Shown: piece by piece, positions 6,865-12,560 of the stretch
How the letters are laid out: every line of letters begins with the position of its first letter
Numbering within the stretch: position 1 is the stretch's first letter
Origin: Scatomonas sp963661545
GTDB taxonomy: Bacteria > Bacillota > Clostridia > Lachnospirales > Lachnospiraceae
Length of the DNA: 12,560 nt
NCBI GenBank assembly: GCA_963661545.1
Contig: CAVLCU010000070.1
Location: 1-12,560, forward strand
Reading direction: 5' to 3'
Notes under the pieces: generated by a model
Told to the model about the DNA's origin: nothing
The model's database searches: none
The model's input: the letters and a program-made list of their open reading frames with translations, nothing else
Made by a program: the position numbers and the translations under genes

Positions 6865-6893
6865 TTTACAAAAGAGGACTGTCTGGGTATAAT
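6865..6893 (+). promoter_or_regulatory. Promoter of the sucrose PTS operon
   Basis: TTTACA (6865-6870, one mismatch to TTGACA) and a perfect TATAAT (6888-6893) are spaced by 17 nt. Transcription should begin near 6900, just before the operator, leaving a leader of about 100 nt. No RAT antiterminator sequence of the SacT/LicT type is evident, consistent with repressor control rather than antitermination. Confidence 0.85.
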
Positions 6894-6902
6894 AGAGTCA
6901 AG

Positions 6903-6922
6903 ATGTGAGAACGATTTCACAT
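6903..6922. promoter_or_regulatory. LacI-type operator coinciding with a consensus cre site
   Basis: The 20-bp sequence ATGTGAGAACGATTTCACAT is a near-perfect dyad (8 of 10 base pairs, perfect 6-bp arms) with the central CG typical of LacI-family sites. Positions 6906-6919 also fit every position of the CcpA cre consensus TGWNANCGNTNWCA. It lies immediately downstream of the -10 box, where a bound protein would block initiation or early elongation. Either the linked LacI-family regulator, CcpA, or both may use it. Confidence 0.8.
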
Positions 6923-6999
6923 AGAGGAAAGTTGAAGTTTCAAGAAAGAAATGGGAAACTGTTGGGGAAGCAAGTCAAACAAGGAAGAGAGGATATGAG

Positions 7000-8886
7000 A
7001 TGGATTACAGGAATACAGCACAGGAAATCCTGACCCATATCGGCGGGAGGGACAATATCGTGTCGGCTGCCCATTGTGCCACCCGCCTGCGGCTGGTGAT
7101 CGCTGACAACAAGAAGTGTAACAAGAAGGCTCTGGAAGAGACAGAAGGGGTGAAGGGAGTCTTCGAGGCCTCCGGCCAGATACAGATTATTCTGGGAACC
7201 GGAACGGTGAACAAGGTCTTCCAGGAATTTGTTCAGCTAGCCGGGATTCAGGCCGGAACCAAGGAAGAGGTCAAGGCAGCGGCAGCTTCCAGGCAGAATC
7301 CCTTCTTACGAGCCATCAAGACCCTGGGAGATATCTTTGTTCCCATTATTCCGGCCATCGTAGCCAGCGGTCTTCTGATGGGTCTGCTGGAGGGTCTCTG
7401 TAATCTCTGGCCTTCCATGGCGGATTCCGGCGCCTATCAGATCTTTCATCTCTTCAGTAACACGGCCTTTGTATTCCTGCCGGTCCTCATCGCCATCAGC
7501 GCGGCCAAGACCTTTGGCGGCAACCAATTCCTGGGGGCGGTGATTGGCATGATCATGATCCATCCGGATCTCCTCAACGCCTGGTCCGTGGCAGGCATGC
7601 AGGCGGCAGATATCCCCAGGGCTTCTGCCTGGTTCGGCCTCTATGAGATCAACCTGGTGGGCTATCAGGGACATGTAATTCCTGTGATCATCGCAGTTTG
7701 GCTGATGTGCTGGCTGGAGAAGAGACTCCACAAGATCGTGCCGGAGATTATTGATCTCTTCGTGACTCCCCTGGTTACCGTCCTGGTGACCGGTTACCTG
7801 TCTTTGACCGTGATCGGGCCCGTCTTTTCTACCGCAGAGAACTGGGTTCTGACCGGCGCTCGGGGTCTTATCGGACTTCCCTTCGGTATCGGAGGCCTGA
7901 TTATCGGAGGTCTCTACGCTGTCACGGTGGTAGCCGGCGTGCATCATATGTATAATGCCATTGAAGCCGGTCTTCTCAGCGCTACCGGCCTCAATATCTG
8001 GATGCCCATAGCAACAGCGGCCAATGTAGGCCAGGGGGCGGCAACTCTGGCTTTGGCCCTCAAATCCCGGAACAAGAAGACCAAGGCAGTGGCCCTGCCC
8101 GCCTCCCTGTCCGCCTTTCTGGGGATTACGGAACCGGCTATCTTCGGTGTCAATGTCCGCTATATGAAACCCTTTATCGCAGGCTGCATCGGCGGCGCCT
8201 GCGGCGGCCTGGTGGCAGGCCTGACCGGGGTGGGAGCCACCGCCTATGGTATCACCGGAGTCTTCGGTTTCCTGATCACCACCCAATCTCTGGTCAGCTA
8301 TGCTTTGGTTATGCTGGTATCGGCGGTCGTATCCTTTGCTATCTCCTGGATCCTCTACAAGGACCAGCCCGCAGACCAGGCGGGACAATCCTCTCAGGGG
8401 GAAGCCCCCGGGAGGGACCAGGAATCAAAGCATATCATAGCCTGTCCGGCTTTGGGGCGGGTGATGCCCCTCTCCCAAGTGCCGGATGAGACCTTTGCCC
8501 ATGAGATCCTGGGCAAGGGGATGGCCATCCTGCCGACGGAAGGTAGGATCCTGGCTCCCTTTGACGGCAGCATCGATACGGTATTTGACACTAAACATGC
8601 CATCGGCATGACCTCCACAGACGGAGTGGAGATCTTAATCCATGTGGGAATCAATACCGTGGAGCTGGGAGGGCGTTTCTATCAGGCCCATGTAGCAGAG
8701 GGGGATTCGGTGAAACAAGGTCAGCTGCTCCTGACCTTCGACATGGCCGCCATTCAGCAGGAAGGATATGATATCACAACCCCTCTGGTGGTGACCAATA
8801 GCGATGACTACGACTCCGTAAGCCTGGTACAAGAGGGTCTGACCAAGCCCGGCCAGCCGGTGCTGGAAGTGAGCGAGGGAGCATGA
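7000..8886 (+). CDS. scrA: Sucrose-specific PTS permease EIIBCA
   Basis: A 628-residue multidomain membrane permease that imports and phosphorylates sucrose to sucrose-6-phosphate. The EIIB domain comes first (about residues 1-85), with the phosphorylated Cys26 in SAAHCATRLRLV. The EIIC membrane domain (about 105-450) has many hydrophobic helices and the GITEPAIFGVN motif at about 375-385. A hydrophilic linker (PADQAGQSSQGEAPGRDQES) leads to an EIIA-Glc-type domain (about 475-628) with His533 and the phosphoryl-accepting His548 in GVEILIHVGINTVEL, the standard 15-residue spacing. The B-C-A order and the MDYRNTAQEIL / FEASGQIQIILGTGTVNKV segments resemble sucrose ScrA permeases. Neighbouring GH32 hydrolase supports sucrose; trehalose or beta-glucoside relatives are less likely. 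The ATG at 7000 follows a GAGAGG site. First gene of the operon, controlled by the promoter and operator just upstream. Confidence 0.93.
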   Translation: MDYRNTAQEILTHIGGRDNIVSAAHCATRLRLVIADNKKCNKKALEETEGVKGVFEASGQIQIILGTGTVNKVFQEFVQLAGIQAGTKEEVKAAAASRQNPFLRAIKTLGDIFVPIIPAIVASGLLMGLLEGLCNLWPSMADSGAYQIFHLFSNTAFVFLPVLIAISAAKTFGGNQFLGAVIGMIMIHPDLLNAWSVAGMQAADIPRASAWFGLYEINLVGYQGHVIPVIIAVWLMCWLEKRLHKIVPEIIDLFVTPLVTVLVTGYLSLTVIGPVFSTAENWVLTGARGLIGLPFGIGGLIIGGLYAVTVVAGVHHMYNAIEAGLLSATGLNIWMPIATAANVGQGAATLALALKSRNKKTKAVALPASLSAFLGITEPAIFGVNVRYMKPFIAGCIGGACGGLVAGLTGVGATAYGITGVFGFLITTQSLVSYALVMLVSAVVSFAISWILYKDQPADQAGQSSQGEAPGRDQESKHIIACPALGRVMPLSQVPDETFAHEILGKGMAILPTEGRILAPFDGSIDTVFDTKHAIGMTSTDGVEILIHVGINTVELGGRFYQAHVAEGDSVKQGQLLLTFDMAAIQQEGYDITTPLVVTNSDDYDSVSLVQEGLTKPGQPVLEVSEGA

Positions 8887-8950
8887 GAGGGTATGAGGTG
8901 GCATAGAAAAGCATGAGGTGGCATCAGAGAGCATGAGGGAGGTTATGAGA
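8881..8950 (+). repeat. 20-bp tandem repeat with overlapping ATGA mini-ORFs
   Basis: Three imperfect 20-bp units start at 8891, 8911 and 8931 around the core ATGAGGTGGCAT, with a weaker half-copy at 8881; a 10-bp sub-period is also visible. Because 20 is not a multiple of three, each ATG opens a different frame. ATG at 8893 encodes MRWHRKA and stops at 8916, overlapping ATG 8913. ATG 8913 encodes MRWHQRA and stops at 8936, overlapping ATG 8933, which is in the hydrolase frame. A first mini-ORF (MRGYEVA, 8883-8906) overlaps the permease stop. The arrangement looks like duplicated start/coupling sequence between permease and hydrolase. Confidence 0.6.
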
Positions 8951-8968
8951 GAGACTAGGAAAGTAATC

Positions 8969-10438
8969 ATGAAGGAGGCCTGGAGAGAGGACAGCTGGCG
9001 GCTGAAATTTCACCTGATGCCTCCTCGGGGCTGGATGAATGATCCCAACGGTCTGTGCTGCTTTGGAGGAAAGTACCATGTGTTTTTCCAATATCAGCCG
9101 GAGGATGCCAGGGGAGGCAGTGGACATCCCAAGGTCTGGGGGCATTACGCCGGGAAGGATTTCCTCCATATGAGGTTCGAGGGAATTCCCTTCCCCTGCA
9201 ATGCCTTGGATCAAAATGGAGCTTATTCCGGCTCTGCCCTGGCAGCGGATGGGAAAATGCAGGTCTTTTATACCGGCAATGTTCGGCTGGAGGGGGATTA
9301 TGATTACATCCACCAGGGCAGGATCAGCAATACCCTGGGGATCTGCAGTGAGGATGGGATCCATTTCGGAGAAAAAAAGCTCCTGCTGAACAATGCCGAT
9401 TATCCTGCCTCCTGTACCTGCCATGTGAGGGATCCCAAGGTCTGGCAGGAGATGGGCCGCTACTATATGGTGCTGGGTGCCCGGCTGCAGGAGGATGTGG
9501 GGGCAGTGCTGGTCTATGAAAGCAGCAACCTGTCCGATTGGACCTACCGAGGGATGGTGAAAGCCCCAGACCAGATGGGTTATATGTGGGAATGTCCGGA
9601 TTATTTCCGCCTGGGCAGGCATTGGGTGCTGGCTTCCTGCCCCCAGGGAGTGGCCCATGAGGAGGATAGCTTCCAGAATGTATATTCCGCCGGCTACTAT
9701 CTGCTGGAGGAGCCCCTGGTTTTTGCCGAAGAATCCCGGTCGGATCAGGGGGAAGCCTGGGAGAAGAGCCTCCCTCTTGGTAAAAGTGCCTATCGGGAGT
9801 GGGATAAGGGATTTGACTTCTATGCCCCCCAAACCTTCCAGGATCAGGAGGGCAGAAGAATTCTGATAGGCTGGGCAGGAATGCCGGATGCGGAATATCA
9901 AAATCCCACGACAGACCTGGGTTGGCAGCATGCCCTGACCCTGCCCCGGGAGCTGGTGGCCGGACCGGCGGGCATCTTGCAAAGACCGGTGGAGGAGCTG
10001 AAGCAGCTTCGCTATGGCCAGACCTCCATTGATTCCCAGGGAAGCTTCCTCCTGGAGGATGGCAGCGGAGATTTGGAGATGCAGGTCAATCCCCTGGATC
10101 TGCGCCAGGCCTATCAGACCTGGGAGGTTGACATAGGGGAAGGCTGCAGGCTGACCTATGAAGAGGGTCTGGTTCGACTGGAGCTGGAGGAGGACTGGGG
10201 TCGGGGACGCAGCTGGCGGCAGGCTCGGATAGGGGCCTTCCGCAATGCCCGAATTTTGGTGGACACCTCCTTGGTAGAAATCTATATCAACGACGGGGAA
10301 ATGGTCTTGACTTCCCGCTTCTACCCGCCTTATAGTGAAGGAAAGGGAAAGCGGAGACTGGAACTTCGCTTCCATTGCCCCGGCATGGAGATGACCGGCT
10401 GGCAGATGAGGGCCATGGATGACCATGGATGGCCCTGA
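8969..10438 (+). CDS. scrB: GH32 sucrose-6-phosphate hydrolase
   Basis: About 489 residues, a normal length for SacA/ScrB-type enzymes. It hydrolyses the sucrose-6-phosphate delivered by the adjacent permease to glucose-6-phosphate and fructose in the cytosol; there is no signal peptide. The N-terminal five-bladed propeller holds the three GH32 catalytic motifs: WMNDPNG with the nucleophile Asp25, RDP with transition-state stabiliser Asp155, and MWECPD with acid/base Glu208. YSGSA and FYTGN segments are also present. The C-terminal beta-sandwich ends with VDTSLVEIYINDGE, a recognisable GH32 C-domain motif. The start is uncertain. I chose ATG 8969 (AGGA at good spacing); ATG 8945 (GGGAGG but too close), ATG 8933 (ATGA overlap with a mini-ORF) and GTG 8918 are in frame and would add 8-17 residues. 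No fructokinase is in the window, so released fructose must be handled elsewhere. Confidence 0.93.
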   Translation: MKEAWREDSWRLKFHLMPPRGWMNDPNGLCCFGGKYHVFFQYQPEDARGGSGHPKVWGHYAGKDFLHMRFEGIPFPCNALDQNGAYSGSALAADGKMQVFYTGNVRLEGDYDYIHQGRISNTLGICSEDGIHFGEKKLLLNNADYPASCTCHVRDPKVWQEMGRYYMVLGARLQEDVGAVLVYESSNLSDWTYRGMVKAPDQMGYMWECPDYFRLGRHWVLASCPQGVAHEEDSFQNVYSAGYYLLEEPLVFAEESRSDQGEAWEKSLPLGKSAYREWDKGFDFYAPQTFQDQEGRRILIGWAGMPDAEYQNPTTDLGWQHALTLPRELVAGPAGILQRPVEELKQLRYGQTSIDSQGSFLLEDGSGDLEMQVNPLDLRQAYQTWEVDIGEGCRLTYEEGLVRLELEEDWGRGRSWRQARIGAFRNARILVDTSLVEIYINDGEMVLTSRFYPPYSEGKGKRRLELRFHCPGMEMTGWQMRAMDDHGWP

Positions 10439-10489
10439 AAGACAAAGACTATGAAATACTAGACAATCCTAAGAAGGGAGAGTAAAAGA

Positions 10490-10747
10490 ATGAGCAAATT
10501 TACTTATGTCATCAAGGATGAGGTTGGTATTCACGCCCGCCCGGCGGGTCTGCTGGTGAAGGAGGCTAAGAAATATGCCTCTGCAGTGACCCTGGAGGTC
10601 AATGGCAAGAAGGCGGATGCCAGGAAGCTGATGGCAGTGATGGCTCTGGGAGCCAAGTCAGGCCAGGAGCTGACCGTAACGGTGGAGGGCTCCGATGAGA
10701 CTGAGGCGGCGGATGCCTTGAAAAGCTTTTTGGCAGAGAATCTGTAA
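10490..10747 (+). CDS. ptsH: HPr phosphocarrier protein lacking Ser46
   Basis: An 85-residue PTS phosphocarrier that accepts phosphate from Enzyme I and passes it to the EIIA domain of the permease. The active-site block GIHARPAG has His15 at the usual position, with Arg17 and Pro18. The sequence aligns without gaps to Bacillus subtilis HPr as I recall it: at position 46, where that protein has the regulatory Ser (LKSIMGVMSLG), this one has Lys (ARKLMAVMALG). Ser52 is also Ala. HPr kinase therefore has no residue to modify at this site, so the protein should not serve as the CcpA co-repressor in the classical way. The ATG at 10490 follows GGGAG by about 9 nt and lies 51 bp after the hydrolase gene, with no terminator between them. 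Its place in the sucrose operon suggests a system-dedicated carrier, though a sole cellular HPr is not excluded. Confidence 0.95.
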   Translation: MSKFTYVIKDEVGIHARPAGLLVKEAKKYASAVTLEVNGKKADARKLMAVMALGAKSGQELTVTVEGSDETEAADALKSFLAENL

Positions 10748-10758
10748 GGTCTTTCTTT

Positions 10759-10782
10759 GGGCGGCAGAGGTCCTGACCGCCT
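10759..10782 (+). other. GC-rich hairpin between HPr and Enzyme I genes
   Basis: GGCGG-CAG pairs with CTG-(A)-CCGCC around a 5-nt loop, an 8-bp stem with one bulged A, and possibly a further outer G-U pair. No T-run follows, so it is not a standard terminator. It sits in the otherwise empty 127-bp gap and could stabilise the upstream mRNA 3' end or attenuate Enzyme I expression relative to HPr. Confidence 0.35.
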
Positions 10783-10874
10783 GGGAGAGGGGGCTATCAG
10801 TGGGATGCCACGACAGGCCTGCAGCATATTCTTGCATGGATGGGAAGTCGCCAAAGGGCGGAAAGGGGAAGAGG

Positions 10875-12494
10875 ATGGAGAAGATTGGCGGAAAGTCTAT
10901 TTACCAGGGAATTGCCATGGGGAAGATCCTGTATTATGGGAAGGAATCAGGCCTGATTAAGCGCTATAAGATAGAGGACGTGGAGGCGGAAACCGCCCGT
11001 TATGAAGGGGCGCGGGATACGGCGATTCAGCAGCTGCAGGAGATTTATGAGACCGCCCTCCAAAAGGTAGGGGAAGAAAATGCAGCCATTTTCCAGGTAC
11101 ATGCCATGCTGCTGGAGGACGATGATTTCAATGATTCCGTCCGCAATATGATCGCCACCCAGCAGGTCAATGCAGAATATGCGGTCACAGCTACAGGGGA
11201 GAACTTCTCCGCCCTCTTTGCCCAGATGGAGGATGACTACTTTCGGGCAAGGTCAGCGGATATCAAGGATATCGCAGACCGGGTAGCAGCAGTGCTGACC
11301 GGGCGGGAAGCGGACAGAAGTTTTCAGGAGCCGGTGATTTTACTGGCAGAGGATCTGACCCCCAGCGAAACGGTCCAGATGGATAAGGAGAAGGTATTGG
11401 CTTTTGTTACCAGGGAGGGCTCTGCCAATTCCCATACGGCGATTCTGGCGCGAACCATGAATATTCCTGCCTTAATCGGGGTTCCTGTGCAGGCCGAATG
11501 GGACGGAAGGCAGGCGGCGGTAGACGGTCATCAGGGTCTTCTCATCCTGGATCCGGATGCGGCAACCAGGGAGGACCTCCAGCGGCGGCAGGATCAGGAT
11601 GCCGAGAAGCGTCGGCTTCTGCAGGAACTCAAGGGACAGGAAAATGTTACTCTGGACGGGAAGAAGATCAACCTTTATGCCAATATTGGCAGTCTGGCTG
11701 ACGTAGGCGCTGTCCTGGCCAATGACGGAGGGGGCATCGGCCTCTTTCGCAGCGAATTCCTTTACCTGGGTCGGGAATCTGCCCCCACGGAAGAAGAGCA
11801 GTTTCAGATCTACAAGTCTGTGGCTGAGATGATGGCCGGGAAAAAGGTCATTATCCGCACCCTGGATATAGGAGCAGACAAGCAGGTGGATTACCTGGGA
11901 TTGGAGAAAGAGGACAATCCGGCTCTGGGCTATCGAGCCATCCGCATCTGCCTGGACAAGCCTGCCCTCTTCCAAAGTCAGCTGCGGGCCATCTACCGGG
12001 CCGGGGCCTTCGGCAATATCTCTGTCATGTATCCCATGATTACCTCTGTGGAGGAGGTGCAAAGGATCAAGACCATGGCTCAGGAGGTCAGACAGGGCTT
12101 GCAGGCCGACGGAATCCCCTTTGGAGAGATTGAGCAAGGCATCATGATCGAAACCCCGGCGGCAGCCCTCATCAGCGATCAGCTGGCCGGGGAGGTGGAC
12201 TTCTTCAGTATAGGCACCAACGATCTGACCCAATATACCCTGGCTATGGATCGGCAGAACAACCGGCTGAGCTCCTTCTACCAGCCCCACCATGAGGCCA
12301 TCCTGCGTCTGATTCGGATGACCGTGGAAAATGGGCATGCAGGCGGATGTTGGGTGGGCATCTGCGGGGAACTGGGAGCTGATCTGGAACTGACAGAGAC
12401 CTTCCTGCAGATGGGCGTGGATGAGCTCTCCGTGACACCGGGGATGATCCTGCCCCTGCGGGAGAGAATCCGAAACAGCCATGGAAGGGCATAG
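10875..12494 (+). CDS. ptsI: PTS Enzyme I, phosphoenolpyruvate-protein phosphotransferase
   Basis: A 539-residue cytosolic enzyme that autophosphorylates from PEP and donates phosphate to HPr, the first step of the PTS. It begins with the family's N-terminal strand (KSIYQGIAMGKILYYG), followed by the HPr-binding helical region and the swivelling phosphohistidine domain with the active His187 in GSANSHTAILAR. The C-terminal PEP-binding barrel shows TLDIGADKQ, LGYRAIRICL, DFFSIGTNDLTQYTLAMDRQ and catalytic Cys497 in GICGELGAD. It is somewhat shorter than the ~570 residues of enterobacterial or Bacillus Enzyme I but complete at both ends. The ATG at 10875 has AAAGGGG about 6 nt upstream; the frame is open from 10800 but those extra residues do not resemble the family. 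It is the last gene of the sucrose operon visible here; the remaining 66 bp of the window show no clear terminator or gene. Confidence 0.95.
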   Translation: MEKIGGKSIYQGIAMGKILYYGKESGLIKRYKIEDVEAETARYEGARDTAIQQLQEIYETALQKVGEENAAIFQVHAMLLEDDDFNDSVRNMIATQQVNAEYAVTATGENFSALFAQMEDDYFRARSADIKDIADRVAAVLTGREADRSFQEPVILLAEDLTPSETVQMDKEKVLAFVTREGSANSHTAILARTMNIPALIGVPVQAEWDGRQAAVDGHQGLLILDPDAATREDLQRRQDQDAEKRRLLQELKGQENVTLDGKKINLYANIGSLADVGAVLANDGGGIGLFRSEFLYLGRESAPTEEEQFQIYKSVAEMMAGKKVIIRTLDIGADKQVDYLGLEKEDNPALGYRAIRICLDKPALFQSQLRAIYRAGAFGNISVMYPMITSVEEVQRIKTMAQEVRQGLQADGIPFGEIEQGIMIETPAAALISDQLAGEVDFFSIGTNDLTQYTLAMDRQNNRLSSFYQPHHEAILRLIRMTVENGHAGGCWVGICGELGADLELTETFLQMGVDELSVTPGMILPLRERIRNSHGRA

Positions 12495-12560
12495 AGCAGC
12501 TAAGAGTGTTCTGTTGCCTGCCTTGACCTTGAGAGAGATGCAAAAGATGGTCTTGAAATG

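Noticed and set aside
6995..6997. ATG just upstream of the permease start
   Set aside because: It is in a different frame from the permease, whose ATG at 7000 gives the correct EIIB N-terminus.
7306..8388. 360-codon open frame antisense to the permease gene
   Set aside because: It lies wholly inside the EIIC coding region, and its His/Gly/Asp-rich composition is what a reversed membrane-protein gene gives; no SD or family features.
8881..8950. Repeats as a CRISPR array
   Set aside because: Units are contiguous 20-mers without unique spacers of constant length, so they are a simple tandem repeat.
8924..10426. 500-codon open frame antisense to the hydrolase gene
   Set aside because: It mirrors the codon phase of an unambiguous GH32 gene with all catalytic motifs, and its translation has no recognisable domain or ribosome site. 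It is a codon-usage shadow.
10800..10874. 25-residue N-terminal extension of Enzyme I
   Set aside because: The extra residues do not resemble the family, the start would be non-ATG without an SD, and ATG 10875 has both an SD and the conserved N-terminus.
1..12560. Insertion sequences, tRNA or rRNA genes, attachment sites
   Set aside because: No transposase, terminal inverted repeats with target duplication, tRNA cloverleaf or rRNA sequence was recognised. The AT-rich left end is suggestive of former mobility but shows no defined element boundary.

Overview
The window looks like a chromosomal piece of a low-to-medium-GC Gram-positive anaerobe of the Clostridia, most likely a Lachnospiraceae gut or oral commensal. 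The evidence is strong AGGAGG-type ribosome binding sites, tight operons, Gram-positive style PTS proteins, a CcpA cre-type site, and an AAA-ATPase/PD-(D/E)XK gene of the type abundant in gut Firmicutes. This is inferred from gene character only; no rRNA or other taxonomic marker is present.

Layout. (1) Positions 1-838 are more AT-rich than the rest and hold a decayed accessory patch read leftward. It contains a short HEGGH-bearing peptide fragment, a DUF4417-type gene that has lost its N-terminus and carries a frameshift near its C-terminus, and an intact-looking 43-residue CxxC microprotein whose ATG overlaps the restored stop of the DUF4417 gene. (2) Positions 839-3980 hold a divergent pair: a PucR/CdaR-type regulator (leftward) and a uroporphyrinogen-decarboxylase-superfamily protein (rightward). 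They share a 194-bp promoter region with a small dyad over the regulator's -10 box, and the rightward gene ends in a strong intrinsic terminator. (3) Positions 3981-6840 begin with a promoter and a leader containing a T-box-like core. An AAA-ATPase/PD-(D/E)XK protein follows, overlapping by 4 nt (GTGA) a LacI-family regulator, and then comes a terminator. (4) Positions 6841-12494 are a complete sucrose PTS operon: promoter, a 20-bp operator that also matches the cre consensus, a sucrose EIIBCA permease, a GH32 sucrose-6-phosphate hydrolase, HPr and Enzyme I.

How the genes work together. Enzyme I takes phosphate from PEP and passes it to HPr (His15), then to the EIIA (His548) and EIIB (Cys26) domains of the permease, which imports sucrose as sucrose-6-phosphate. 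The GH32 enzyme splits this into glucose-6-phosphate and fructose. The LacI-family protein immediately upstream is the probable repressor. Having both general PTS proteins beside one sugar system makes it nearly self-contained. The HPr has Lys instead of Ser at position 46, so it should not act as the HPrK-dependent CcpA co-repressor even though the promoter carries a consensus cre.

Most worth following up: the stop-start coupling of an AAA-ATPase/nuclease-like protein to the sucrose repressor; a 20-bp tandem repeat between permease and hydrolase that creates a relay of overlapping ATGA mini-ORFs; the Ser46-less HPr; and the T-box-like sequence ahead of the ATPase gene. None of these by itself proves a new system.
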